Shown here one piece after another: positions 17,601 through 25,644 of a stretch of DNA of 64,000 bases; positions within the stretch are counted from its first letter, which is position 1, and every line of letters starts with the position of its first letter. The notes beneath the pieces are model-generated. The model saw only the letters and a program-made list of their open reading frames with translations, searched no databases and was not told where the DNA came from. A program made the position numbers and the translations under genes. Source of the stretch: Lachnospira eligens (GTDB lineage Bacteria > Bacillota > Clostridia > Lachnospirales > Lachnospiraceae); the NCBI RefSeq assembly GCF_009680455.1, contig NZ_WKRD01000002.1:372001-436000 (forward strand), read 5' to 3'.

Positions 17601-19102
17601 AGCTGTGCCTGTAATTCCTGTATCTCATTCTCAAGATTATCAGAAAGACTACCAAGACCTGCCGCCTCTTTGTCAGCATTTCTAAGGTTATCCTTAGACT
17701 CTGATAATCTGACTTCCAGAGCCTTAACACGGTTAGCTGCTATATCAAGCTTTTCCTTAAGTCTTCTGGTCTCTGTCTCATAGAATTTTCTGTAACCTGC
17801 AGCAAGTATCTTTAACTCTGCTGTTATATCCGTATCTTCTCTTAATCTGTTATCTATCGCAATCTGAAGTCCTTTATAAGACTTCTCGTATTCTGCATAA
17901 TCTTTATAATCACCCGCAGACTCCATCAAAGAAAGCTTTCCTCTTGCCTCTTCAATTGCAGCGTTCTTGAGTTCAAGTGCCTTTCTTGTCTCATTAACAA
18001 GGCTCTCAACTCCTGCCATCGAATTCTTTTCAGACATAACCTCTGCAACTGCTATAGCTTCCTTCTCGTGTGCAAGCTCATCATACATCTTAGTGATAAG
18101 GTCATCCTGACTCTTAAGTTCCTTATCCTTCTTATCACTTTCCCGCATAGCAACAAGAAGCAGGTCATATAGCTGCTTCTCTATTTCTTCTTTTCTGTTG
18201 TAAAATGCTTCATATGTCGACAGATATTCTTTAAAACTGTCGATAGCTGCAATCTGGCTGTCATATGCTCCAAGCTGTGAGTGTTTCTTTGAAAGCTCCA
18301 CTAACTTGTCCTTAATATCCATAAGAGTCTGCGCCATCATGCCCTCGTCATTGTCAACTGACAGCTTGTTATTGAAGGATTTCTGGATAATCTCTTCTAT
18401 AAGCAGATCCTCAACAACCTTACGGCTTGTCTTATAATTTGACTCGAAATATGTTCTTACATGTCCCTCTGTCTTGTTAATTCCACGCACAATTTCCCAT
18501 GCACTCTCATATATTCCGTAGTTGCTTATGAAGCTCTGGTAATCACCTTTTCTGTCAAATATCTTAACAACATATTTGTACCCTCCCTTCTCAATGTCAC
18601 GAAGATAAGCCTTAAGTCCGTTATATGTAATTCTCTCTCCATTACTTACAAGTGGAAGATTCTTAATGTCGTTATCGCCAAATTCCCTGTAGAATATGCA
18701 GTAATTAAAGTATTCAACACTTGCTGTCGGTGCAGCTGTCTGTTCCTGTCCATCCTGATTCTCATCGTCTGTGCCTCTTCCCTTTCTTGCACAGAAACCA
18801 GTTGTCATGAACCTGAAACCATCCTTCTGATAACATGGATCTAACTTCCACTCAACCAAAGAATGAATACATGTATTACCGCTTCCCTGTCTGAAAAGCT
18901 TCTCAATAGGCTGCTTGTCATCAAGTGTGCAGTTAGGAAGCATATTCTGCATAAGAAGCAGCATAAGCAGACTCTTACCACCTCCATTGGCAAGGTCATA
19001 TATAGTATTCTGGCAGTTGAAACGCATCACGAAATCGTCGTACACCTGTGTACCGAAATTATATTTAACATTATTAACTCTGATTCTGTTAATCTGTGGC
19101 AT
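14669..19102 (-). CDS. SMC-like ATPase, JetC/MksB-type
   Basis: 1477 aa. ATPase halves at the two ends: Walker A ANGGGKS at residues 38-44; near the C-terminus the signature-like STGQSQ (about 1352-1357) and Walker B TIFIDNPF (about 1386-1393). Between them lie two long coiled-coil arms (about 240-640 and 790-1330) around a hinge-like globular segment. This is SMC architecture closest to JetC/MksB/MukB condensins. Asn replaces the usual catalytic Glu after the Walker B Asp. ATG at 19102 (MPQINRIRV) has GGAGG five bases upstream and overlaps the previous gene by 14 bp; the in-frame ATG at 19114 has no ribosome site. Expected to extrude or hold DNA loops with the two upstream partners (inference). 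Confidence 0.85.
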   Translation of the reverse strand: MPQINRIRVNNVKYNFGTQVYDDFVMRFNCQNTIYDLANGGGKSLLMLLLMQNMLPNCTLDDKQPIEKLFRQGSGNTCIHSLVEWKLDPCYQKDGFRFMTTGFCARKGRGTDDENQDGQEQTAAPTASVEYFNYCIFYREFGDNDIKNLPLVSNGERITYNGLKAYLRDIEKGGYKYVVKIFDRKGDYQSFISNYGIYESAWEIVRGINKTEGHVRTYFESNYKTSRKVVEDLLIEEIIQKSFNNKLSVDNDEGMMAQTLMDIKDKLVELSKKHSQLGAYDSQIAAIDSFKEYLSTYEAFYNRKEEIEKQLYDLLLVAMRESDKKDKELKSQDDLITKMYDELAHEKEAIAVAEVMSEKNSMAGVESLVNETRKALELKNAAIEEARGKLSLMESAGDYKDYAEYEKSYKGLQIAIDNRLREDTDITAELKILAAGYRKFYETETRRLKEKLDIAANRVKALEVRLSESKDNLRNADKEAAGLGSLSDNLENEIQELQAQLGASLSEAGTVVCENASEEYDKSFRDKELLKNEETRMSEKFNDVQQQLMSLNETISANKALIDIFTEQSEKLEKADEAGNADNERMGKIREIYSADNDEAMLSVILETYQKMRSEYTEECKAAQELDSFIDNARKGTYICKSSERDRLKEYLESQYGSDVVEGHEWFAALNAGQKRDVLKRTPFVEYAFIIKNDFERIKADEMLKDFGKGAAAYPVISEQVLIDTKLEINKDLIVFALKDMSFLRDEAKLETQIKLAQEELESHKAQAGKLADRMELVWNDYTFALVYNAASGKVDASEAEAIRLKIADSEAAIIEAEKKRSVLNEVKEQLSRNLAQTRDDIEEKETACSLLSRIMEMNTSIDKKYERLKGLKADVDSARNRIYECEEAAASANSEYDTARDFEDSTRKAYDEIIKSWEEQYAPYYDENVSIEIDDDTYRLDKDEIESRFTGLKTALSQKNSDFADKQALMNHLSASMNKCRDAIEYRGYTFDDIKAKYEVGEIMAAGSQQLRNAKDALNNLVKSSDSVREELESQEALLNRLEGSIAHGINQIENNYGSFNEFPCDDPDEFITQHKVLIKKLEDNTKVQEKTRRQMSDSLKDILVCRKDLERIVSDAGMHVPEEFRPEDAQGITANLTEYEAVHKEYASITRLEYKKVDEFNKNKSKLIDLLNGFNAVELADEVRISLNVPENVAKTRSMIESLNETNTFIQLEKDRIAKGIEDMQMIKDNFENRCIQTCSNIKTELDRLPQLSNINLDGEQIAIISLQIPYIKEELYKEKMSEYIDETVFMAESFKEPAERLKYIRNRLSWKRLFSVIVTDMNSIRINLYKRERIKDQSRYLRYEEAVGSTGQSQGIYIQFLIAIINYISNMNSSGNEGVEGKTIFIDNPFGAAKDIYIWEPIFKLLATNHVQLIVPARGATPAITGRFDVNYILGQKLVDSRQQTVVVDYYSSTKESELEYTRMDYEQATFDFL

Positions 19103-19805
19103 CGCGTCCTCCATTCATAAGTTCGGCAAATCGTCCTCTGTAATCATCAAAATAATTCTCTATAAGACTTCTGAATCTGTCTGTCGGATAATATCTGTCC
19201 TGACTCTCAACTAAAAGTTCCTGCGCAACGCAGAAATTAAGCACAAGCTTTACCATACCCGACTTTGAATTTCTTGCTGCTCTCGCTCCTGTCTGATCCT
19301 CTACTGTTGTCACCGGAAGCTCGTCCCATGTAAGTGCTATCTGCTTAAAGCTGTTCTCCTCAACCTCATCAAGCACAAGCCCTGCGCTCTTATCGACAAT
19401 ACCACCTGTTGTCTTATCAACATTTTTAATGATGTCCTCAAGTCTTATGAACTCAGCATAAGTTGAACTCATTGTATCTGAATAAAACTCTGTTATTATG
19501 TTGTAAATTATGAAATACGCAAGATATAATTCTTTATTAACTCTTAATCCAAGTACATTTCTTAATTCCTCGTTGGAATATCCAAACACCCTGTTATTAT
19601 CACCTGCACTCACATACAGACCATTGTTATATTCATATATGTTAAGATTAAGTTTCTTAAGTGACATATGAACGATGTCATACACTTCTGCATTATTATT
19701 GTATTCCTGATAAAGAGCTGCATTCTCGCCCCTCTCAGACACATTTTCCCCTGTGATAAGCTTGGAAACTATGTCCAGCGCCTTATCTAGATTTCTATTC
19801 TCCAT
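19089..19805 (-). CDS. JetB/MksE-like KITE subunit of the SMC complex
   Basis: 238 aa, mostly helical with two winged-helix-like segments; resembles the DUF6063-type protein I recall beside JetA/JetC homologues. Assignment rests mainly on position: between the kleisin-like and SMC-like genes, as in jetABCD and mksFEB operons. ATG at 19805 (MENRNLDKA) has AAGGAAG close upstream and overlaps the previous gene by 11 bp (ATGGAGAATAG); the longer frame from 19832 has no ribosome site. The overlaps on both sides indicate coupled translation and a fixed subunit ratio. Confidence 0.7.
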   Translation of the reverse strand: MENRNLDKALDIVSKLITGENVSERGENAALYQEYNNNAEVYDIVHMSLKKLNLNIYEYNNGLYVSAGDNNRVFGYSNEELRNVLGLRVNKELYLAYFIIYNIITEFYSDTMSSTYAEFIRLEDIIKNVDKTTGGIVDKSAGLVLDEVEENSFKQIALTWDELPVTTVEDQTGARAARNSKSGMVKLVLNFCVAQELLVESQDRYYPTDRFRSLIENYFDDYRGRFAELMNGGRDATD

Positions 19806-21324
19806 GTGCTTCCTTTCGTACCAATTCAACATCTGCCATCATACAGTTATCCGACAATATAACCTGCCCGCCAAGCCCTTTTCTTATTGCAAATGTAAAG
19901 CTTTCCGTATCTTTAAAGCCTTCCCCTAAGTATGCATCAAGAAATGTATCTTCTCCCGCATTACCGCCAAGCTGGTACTCATCCTTCTGGCACAGATTAA
20001 CAAAGAAAGAGAAGAAATCTGCATTTCTTAGAATCTGCTCACCATACGCCCTCTTCATTGCATCTGCAAACTGACCGAGTGTTATAATGTCCGATTTTTT
20101 CAAACACACAATGAGATTTTTCATAAGGAATACGTAATTATCCTTAATTCTCTTTTCTTCAATCTCATCTGCGAATTCGATATCTTCCGGTCTTTCATTG
20201 CTTATAAGTTCCTTCTCCTCATATCTTGGAGGCTTCACCATAAGCGCATCATCAATGCTTATCAGGTCAAATGTCTTTCTTATGTTCGGCTTTAGAAGCG
20301 GACTTAACATTGTGACTAATATATCTGCATTGTCCCTCTTAATCATATCTGAAAGTGCCGATGTGAAATCCATATGGCTTCTTAATCTGCCAAGCTTGGC
20401 GCGTCTTACTGCGTCATCGGTCATCTTCTGCATTTCTGTACAATCCTTTAACAGCTCGCTGTGCCTGTTCATTGCCTGCTTAAGCTGAGTCTCAAGACTG
20501 TATATTTCGTTCATCGTCCTGTAATAGCCTTCGCCTGTGCTGCCCGATGCATTAAGCTTCTCGATTGATTTTGCAATAAGGTCACGGTTCTTCTTAAAAA
20601 GCTTTTCTTCATCATCAAACCATTTCATTCCTGTCTTGACGAATTCCTCATAAGCCTCTATTCCTGCAAATACATCGCCCGACAGAATTGTCAGCACTTC
20701 ATTCTTCTTTAACTTAAGACGGTTGACCTCTTCGTTGATTCTTTCAACTACTTCAACTCCGCCACGGAAGTTCTGTGAATTAATCATTTTTTCAAGAAGA
20801 AGCTGGGATACGCTTATCCTGCTCTCGTCCTTGATTTCCTTGGTATCAAGATAGAATTCAATAGCATCAGGGCTTATCGAATACCACACGGTATTGTCTC
20901 TTATCGAACTCTCGATTATCTTCATTCTTGATACTCTCTTTTTCCTGTCCACCGGGTCAAAATACGAGAATTCAAATGGCCTGCCATCATTCTTTATCTT
21001 GTCAAATATATAATCAGCAATCTCCTTGCTGTCCTGTTCATTCAAATCAAGCCCGAAATCTCTCTTAAGTATCAGCCTTAAGAAATCGAGATATTCGGGA
21101 TATGTAACATCCTTTTCCTTAAAATTATTCTCCTCTATAAAGAAACGGAGAACCGCCATAACTATATAGCCCATATCAAGGATTTCGTATTTGCCATCCT
21201 TGAAATTAGAAAATGATGTGTCTATCAGTCTGAAGAAAGGATAATATTTCTTCAGATTAAGCATTCGTTCACGGTGATCCGATATGATATCACCTGTCAT
21301 ATTCTCTGCCATAGTATTCTTCAT
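19795..21324 (-). CDS. JetA/MksF-like kleisin subunit
   Basis: 509 aa. Looks like the DUF5716/JetA family: an N-terminal helical/winged-helix region (about 20-180) with YPEYLDFLRLILKRDFGLDLNEQD-like character, a central coiled coil (about 200-310) containing repeated Glu/Lys heptads, and a C-terminal domain after a basic linker. Kleisins bridge the SMC heads, and this shape fits. It starts 82 bp after recR with no clear promoter between, so it probably belongs to the dnaX-ybaB-recR transcript. Start codon at 21324 is the longest option; later in-frame ATGs at residues 5 and 9 are possible and none has a strong ribosome site. Confidence 0.7.
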   Translation of the reverse strand: MKNTMAENMTGDIISDHRERMLNLKKYYPFFRLIDTSFSNFKDGKYEILDMGYIVMAVLRFFIEENNFKEKDVTYPEYLDFLRLILKRDFGLDLNEQDSKEIADYIFDKIKNDGRPFEFSYFDPVDRKKRVSRMKIIESSIRDNTVWYSISPDAIEFYLDTKEIKDESRISVSQLLLEKMINSQNFRGGVEVVERINEEVNRLKLKKNEVLTILSGDVFAGIEAYEEFVKTGMKWFDDEEKLFKKNRDLIAKSIEKLNASGSTGEGYYRTMNEIYSLETQLKQAMNRHSELLKDCTEMQKMTDDAVRRAKLGRLRSHMDFTSALSDMIKRDNADILVTMLSPLLKPNIRKTFDLISIDDALMVKPPRYEEKELISNERPEDIEFADEIEEKRIKDNYVFLMKNLIVCLKKSDIITLGQFADAMKRAYGEQILRNADFFSFFVNLCQKDEYQLGGNAGEDTFLDAYLGEGFKDTESFTFAIRKGLGGQVILSDNCMMADVELVRKEAHGE

Positions 21325-21351
21325 TTCTGCGCACGCATTTTACACATATTG

Positions 21352-21421
21352 TCTTAACGCCCGGTGCGCCAGGGCATTAAGCTTAAAGCTTGGTTCTTCA
21401 CCAAATTTAAAGCTCGGTTCT
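21352..21421 (-). repeat. recR 3'-end duplication and hairpin before the JetA-like gene
   Basis: The last 15 bases of recR with its stop recur 24 bp downstream (AAGCTTGGTTCTTC at about 21391-21404 versus AAGCTCGGTTCTTC at 21412-21425 on the plus strand). A hairpin with arms CTTAACGCCC / GGGCATTAAG (one mismatch, about 21352-21380) lies between the genes. It could attenuate transcription entering the SMC-like genes. Confidence 0.45.
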
Positions 21422-22003
21422 TCCGTCCAGCGCTCTTAAAAGTGTAACCTCATCGATATATTCAAGATCGCCGCCGACAGGAACTCCGCTTGCAATTCTT
21501 GTCACCTTAATTCCTGTTGGCTTTATCATTTTGCTTATGTACATTGCTGTTGTCTCACCCTCCAGATTGGAATTAGTTGCGATAATAACCTCGTCAACAT
21601 CTCCCTGAAGCCTTACCATAAGCTCCTTTAACCTGATATCAGCCGGTCCGATTCCAAGCATCGGGCTTATTGCTCCATGAAGAACATGATATACGCCCTC
21701 GTACTTTCCTGTCTTTTCATATGCCGCCATATCTCTTGTATGTTCAACTACCATAATTGTCTTATGGTCTCTTTTCTGGTCGCGGCATATCGGACACAGT
21801 TCTTCATCTGTAAGTGTAAAACACTCCTTACAGTAGTGAATATGCTGCTTTGCATCAATCATTGTGTCTGCAAGGCTCTTAACCTCAGACTCAGGCATGT
21901 TTATAATGTGAAATGCCAGGCGCTGGGCGCTCTTCGCCCCAACCCCTGGTAATCTCGACAATTCTTCAATTAATCTGTTAATATGACCACTGTAGATGTC
22001 CAT
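21407..22003 (-). CDS. recR: Recombination mediator protein RecR
   Basis: 198 aa, full length. Helix-hairpin-helix near the N-terminus ([15 protein letters not shown], residues 18-32), a four-cysteine zinc finger (CKECF...CPICRD, about 54-72), then the Toprim domain ([15 protein letters not shown]...) and C-terminal Walker B-like strand. RecR works with RecF/RecO to load RecA at gaps. Its ATG overlaps the ybaB stop by one base (TAATG), so translation is coupled, the standard dnaX-ybaB-recR order of Firmicutes. Confidence 0.97.
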   Translation of the reverse strand: MDIYSGHINRLIEELSRLPGVGAKSAQRLAFHIINMPESEVKSLADTMIDAKQHIHYCKECFTLTDEELCPICRDQKRDHKTIMVVEHTRDMAAYEKTGKYEGVYHVLHGAISPMLGIGPADIRLKELMVRLQGDVDEVIIATNSNLEGETTAMYISKMIKPTGIKVTRIASGVPVGGDLEYIDEVTLLRALDGRTEL

Positions 22004-22353
22004 TAGAATAAGCCTCCGCCTAATCCTCCAAGTCCTCCAGTAATCTTAGCCATCTGTGCCTGTGACTCTTCTTCGCATTTTCTTAAAGCTTCATTAGTAG
22101 CTGCTACGATTAAATCCTCAAGCATCTCTACATCCTCTGGATCAACTGCTTCAGGGTCAATCTTAACCTTAGATACTTCTCTCTTACCTGTAACAGTTAC
22201 CTCAACTACTCCGCCGCCTGCTGTCGCACTGAATTCCTTATTCTCAAGCTCTGCCTGCTGCTCCTCCATCTGACGCTGCATTCTCTGTGCCTGCTTCATC
22301 AGATTATTCATATTACCAGGCATTCCTCCTGGAAAACCACCTCTTTTAGCCAT
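22003..22353 (-). CDS. ybaB: YbaB/EbfC family nucleoid-associated protein
   Basis: 116-aa small DNA-binding protein; helical N-terminus with [19 protein letters not shown] and the central beta sheet ([26 protein letters not shown]) are typical. N- and C-termini are Gly-rich. Sits between dnaX and recR, each junction a TAATG overlap. Confidence 0.95.
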   Translation of the reverse strand: MAKRGGFPGGMPGNMNNLMKQAQRMQRQMEEQQAELENKEFSATAGGGVVEVTVTGKREVSKVKIDPEAVDPEDVEMLEDLIVAATNEALRKCEEESQAQMAKITGGLGGLGGGLF

Positions 22354-23975
22354 TATATAAGTTCCTCCTTATCATCTACTTCTATATCTATGCCTACGAG
22401 TTCCTTAAGATCCACGAATCTGCTGTGGAAATCCTCATCATCGTTAAGCTTAGTCACTTTAATTGAAACCCTTACTCCTGTTCTCTCCTCAATTACATTC
22501 TCTATGCTCTCCATAACTTCCTGTCTGCTGAGTGAATTATAGGCACTAAGTGATTCTACCATAATTTCAAGACTAATTCCATCTTCTGCTAATGTAACAT
22601 GTGCAGCCTGTAAAAATGTCTGATTAACCGGATCATCTATCGTTGCAATGATATCCTTCCAGCCTGCCGCAATTGCCTTAACATCTTCCGGAACAGCGTC
22701 ATATACACGCTTAACTACAGGCTTCTTTGGTGTCTGTTGCTGTACTGCTGCCTGGCCTCCCGCAGCACCTGCATTTACAAGTCTGCCGCTTTTAATATCA
22801 TCAAGTACTTTCTGTAACTGCCCTTCAAGCATTGTCACACGGCTTACAACATCGCCGATATCCTGACTGTTATCCATTGCCGGACGCATCAGCTTTATAA
22901 ATGTTATCTCTGTTTTAACTCTCTTCTGTGTAGAAAACTTCAGGTCATTCGATAATTCTGACAACACTCTTATATAGTACATAAGTGTATCTATATCAAC
23001 ATTCTGTGCATCCTTCTTCAGGTCTTCAAGATTATCTGCCGATACTTCTATTACATCTTCAATTCTTTCTGCATCTTTAGTTGTCTTAATAAGAAGCAGA
23101 TTTCTAAGATACCATATAAAATCTGTAACAAACTGTGAAAGGTCTCTTCCCTGCATTATCAAATCTTCCATAAGTGACATGCACACGGCAACATCTCCTG
23201 ACAGGATTGTTGAAAGCATTTTACTAAATACCGCCGTGTCAACTGCCCCAAGTACATCTAATACATTTTCATACTTAAGGTCTTTTCCCAGATAGAATGC
23301 CAGACACTGGTCTAACAGACTTAACGCATCTCGCATAGAACCATCTGCAGCTTTGGCAACATATTTTATTGCCTTGTCCTCTACATTCAGCCCCTCCGCC
23401 TTCATAAGTTCTGACAGTCTTGCGGCAATTGTCTCTATTGTTATCCTGTGGAAGTCATATCTCTGACATCTTGAAAGGATTGTAATAGGAATCTTTGCCA
23501 CTTCTGTAGTAGCCAGTATAAATATTACATATGCAGGAGGTTCTTCCAATGTCTTTAACAATGCATTGAACGCTCCTATTGAAAGCATATGAACCTCATC
23601 AATTATATAGACTTTGAATCTTCCTTCTGTCGGTGAGTACTGTACTTCTTCTCTTATCTGTCTTATATTATCGACACCATTGTTAGATGCCGCATCTATC
23701 TCTATTACATTCATGCTTGTTCCAGCCGCAATCGCCTTGCATGTCGGACACTCCCCACAAGGGTTGCCATCAACCGGATGCTCACAATTAACTGCCTTCG
23801 CAAATATCTTGGCAACTGATGTCTTACCAGTTCCTCTTGTTCCGCAGAACAGATATGCATGGCCTATTCTGTCTGCATTAATCTGATTTCGCAGAGTTGT
23901 TACTATTGTATCCTGTCCTTTGACATCATTAAAATTGTCCGGACGCCATTTTCTGTATAAAGCCTGATATGACAT
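22353..23975 (-). CDS. dnaX: DNA polymerase III subunit gamma/tau
   Basis: 540 aa clamp-loader ATPase. AAA+ core with Walker A GTRGTGKTS, a Zn-binding cluster (CEHPVDGNPCGECPTC), Walker B YIIDEVHML, and sensor SRC motif; the C-terminus is the divergent tau region. No frameshift signal was looked for in detail. ATG at 23975 (MSYQALYRKWRP, the canonical DnaX start) has GGAGG five bases upstream; the longer open frame to 24035 is not needed. The SRP RNA gene lies about 230 bp upstream in the same direction, as in Bacillus. Confidence 0.96.
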   Translation of the reverse strand: MSYQALYRKWRPDNFNDVKGQDTIVTTLRNQINADRIGHAYLFCGTRGTGKTSVAKIFAKAVNCEHPVDGNPCGECPTCKAIAAGTSMNVIEIDAASNNGVDNIRQIREEVQYSPTEGRFKVYIIDEVHMLSIGAFNALLKTLEEPPAYVIFILATTEVAKIPITILSRCQRYDFHRITIETIAARLSELMKAEGLNVEDKAIKYVAKAADGSMRDALSLLDQCLAFYLGKDLKYENVLDVLGAVDTAVFSKMLSTILSGDVAVCMSLMEDLIMQGRDLSQFVTDFIWYLRNLLLIKTTKDAERIEDVIEVSADNLEDLKKDAQNVDIDTLMYYIRVLSELSNDLKFSTQKRVKTEITFIKLMRPAMDNSQDIGDVVSRVTMLEGQLQKVLDDIKSGRLVNAGAAGGQAAVQQQTPKKPVVKRVYDAVPEDVKAIAAGWKDIIATIDDPVNQTFLQAAHVTLAEDGISLEIMVESLSAYNSLSRQEVMESIENVIEERTGVRVSIKVTKLNDDEDFHSRFVDLKELVGIDIEVDDKEELI

Positions 23976-23989
23976 GGTTACCTCCCTCT

Positions 23990-24200
23990 GCGCTGTCTTT
24001 ACTTTCGCAGCCCTTAACCTCATGCGTAAAACCATCCGCCTCCGGCGTCTGCCGCTGCTTCGCAGCTTATGTTTTACTTATGTCGGTTAAGTTCCTGCTT
24101 CGCAGGATAATTTAGGAATATCATACAGTTTCTTACATGCAAGCATGACGAATCTGCCTGACATTCCTAAATTAGCTGCGACGAGTAACATTTTAATAAC
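23990..24200 (-). other. Structured spacer between SRP RNA and dnaX
   Basis: Contains two TTC-loop mini-hairpins (GCTGCTTCGCAGC at about 24053-24065; CCTGCTTCGCAGG at about 24091-24103), a long-range pair GTAAAAC/GTTTTAC with CTTAACC/GGTTAAG flanks, and TTTAGGAAT / ATTCCTAAA arms (about 24109-24172). No coding potential. Perhaps processing or termination after the SRP RNA. Confidence 0.4.
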
Positions 24201-24202
24201 AA

Positions 24203-24470
24203 AAGCCGTGCGTCCGGCTTCGAACTGATATCCACAGACGTTACCGATGCAGTTAGCTCGATCCAGGCACCCTTTCAACACCCGGAAGGTCCCACTTAAT
24301 GCTGCTTCATTCCTGACCTGACATGGTTCGTGGATTTCCGTCGTGAAAGACCCAAATGTCAACACCACTTACACCGGGCTGCTCCATAAATATCAGCCCT
24401 CTGCCGAACATCACCCCTGCTATAGCGGATTGCAGGTTCAAGGTGCCGCTACTACCCCGGCTGCACGGTA
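24203..24470 (-). ncRNA. ffs: Signal recognition particle RNA, large (Bacillus-type)
   Basis: About 267 nt. The minus strand holds the conserved SRP S-domain (AACCATGTCAGGTCAGGAA then GAAGCAGCATTAAGTG), the AGTGGTGTTGACATTTGGGTC segment's core words, and an Alu-like 5' region (AACCTGCAATCCGCT). The ends pair CCGTGC with GCACGG. Length and order match the Bacillus scRNA form rather than short 4.5S RNA. It scaffolds Ffh in co-translational targeting to the membrane. Exact ends are set by terminal pairing and the promoter. Confidence 0.93.
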
Positions 24471-24475
24471 TTTCA

Positions 24476-24505
24476 ATTATACTTGTTATATATGCTTGTT
24501 GTCAA
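24476..24505 (-). promoter_or_regulatory. Promoter of the SRP RNA
   Basis: TTGACA (24505-24500) and a consensus TATAAT (24481-24476) with 18-bp spacing, placing the start about seven bases further at the RNA 5' end. Confidence 0.85.
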
Positions 24506-24540
24506 GGTGTGAAGCGTTGACAAAATAAGACAGCTAAATA

Positions 24541-24577
24541 AGCCAGTCCCTAAGAATCATTTCCTAAGGACTGGCTT
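24541..24577. repeat. Inverted repeat upstream of the SRP RNA promoter
   Basis: AGCCAGTCC (24541-24549) pairs with GGACTGGCT (24568-24576), inner bases partly paired. There is no U-run, so a terminator role is uncertain. Confidence 0.5.
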
Positions 24578-24649
24578 TAGCAATCCTTGTCAGAACAGGC
24601 GGCAAAACCAACTTCTTACCACTCCCGAATATCACCAGAAACTTGCCAT

Positions 24650-24930
24650 AACCTACTATCCTCTATCAACTTCGCTATTGCGTAGGTCTTTTCAAGCACT
24701 GTGAGACTGTCATCCCCTCTTGCTAACCTACTCAATCATTATATTCTTGCCTTTTCGTAGGTCTTTTTCCAAACTTTCTTCTATTTAATGATACTCTTAC
24801 CTCTCCAAAGACCTACTACCTCCACTGTATTAGCTTGATTAGTGGGTTTTTCTCTTCCCAACACGTCTTTTTCTCATAATTTCAACCCACCCATTCTGCA
24901 TATTGTGAAGCTTGCGTAGGTCTTTCCCTC
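24650..24930. repeat. Intergenic hairpin-repeat array C (four units)
   Basis: Four tandem units with a period of about 72-86 bp, each a CCTACT/CCCACC-type left arm, a loop of about 20-25 nt and a GTAGGT/GTGGGT right arm, mostly followed by a T run: 24650-24692, 24725-24769, 24807-24854, 24883-24927. Loop sequences differ, arms are kept. No open frame of note. The genes on both sides point left, so the T runs on the plus strand do not serve them as terminators. Confidence 0.65.
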
Positions 24931-24981
24931 TTCAACACGCTGTAACCATCAACCCCCACGAAATTAACAATCTCCACACAC

Positions 24982-25021
24982 AAAAAAGACAGCCTCCGCA
25001 ATCCACGCAGAAGCTGCCTTA
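24982..25021 (-). terminator. Rho-independent terminator after the YbaK/ProX-type gene
   Basis: Minus strand AAGGCAGCTTCTGC, short loop, GCGGAGGCTGTC then TTTTTT. Confidence 0.8.
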
Positions 25022-25054
25022 AACCATTACCTTAAACGTATTACTCCAAACATA

Positions 25055-25609
25055 TTATTCCTGTTCTTCATACCTAGGAAGCTCAACTATCACCGCCTCA
25101 TGATGAACAGCCGGAAGGAATTTCTCCATCACTTCCTTAGTCTTTAATTTAAGACTTGATGTATTAATGCAAGGATGACATCCGAGAGATTCACCCTCAA
25201 GCACTTCCTTATCCATCAGTAACTGCACATGGTTATCCGTATCATTCATAAGTCCCATTATGGATACTGAACCCGGTGTTATATCAAGGAATTCCTCCAT
25301 ATATGATTCATCTGCAAATGAAAGTCTCGCTGAATTAATCTGCTTACTCAGATCCTTTGTCTTAAATGGCTTGTCACCCGGCATCATAAGCATATAAAAA
25401 TTCGTCTTCTGTCTGTTACATAAGAAAAGATTCTTACATATAAGTGTGTCCAGAATCTTATCTATGTCATTACACACTTCCATTGTTGTAGCAGGCTCAT
25501 GGTCTGTTCTGTAATATTCCATTCCAAGCTTATCCAACAAATCATATACTCTGATTTCTTTTTCTAGTCTTCCTGTTTCATCGGCAGGTCTTCCTTTAAT
25601 AAGTTCCAT
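25055..25609 (-). CDS. YbaK/ProX-type prolyl-tRNA editing deacylase
   Basis: 184 aa, single-domain trans-editing protein of the YbaK/ProX superfamily, which hydrolyses mis-charged aminoacyl-tRNA (Ala- or Cys-tRNAPro). Seen: YRTDHEPATTMEV near residue 34, the conserved Lys in ICKNLFLC, and the GSVSIMGLMND motif that matches the GxxSPxGL region of the family. ATG at 25609 has GGGAG seven bases upstream; the upstream in-frame TTG overlaps that site. Ends at a clear terminator and lies 18 bp beyond the ABC ATPase gene, so both may share a transcript. Confidence 0.88.
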   Translation of the reverse strand: MELIKGRPADETGRLEKEIRVYDLLDKLGMEYYRTDHEPATTMEVCNDIDKILDTLICKNLFLCNRQKTNFYMLMMPGDKPFKTKDLSKQINSARLSFADESYMEEFLDITPGSVSIMGLMNDTDNHVQLLMDKEVLEGESLGCHPCINTSSLKLKTKEVMEKFLPAVHHEAVIVELPRYEEQE

Positions 25610-25644
25610 GATATTTCTCCCTGACAATCTGATATTCCAATATT

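Noticed and set aside
14669..21324. A complete Wadjet anti-plasmid defence locus
   Set aside because: No JetD gene is seen on either side and the neighbours are core replication and metabolism genes, so a defence label is not supported.
24087..24368. 93-aa open frame on the minus strand
   Set aside because: Lies across the SRP RNA, whose conserved bases explain the sequence; no ribosome site.
24650..24930. Possible CRISPR array
   Set aside because: No constant direct repeats or uniform spacers; only hairpin arms recur and no cas genes are near.
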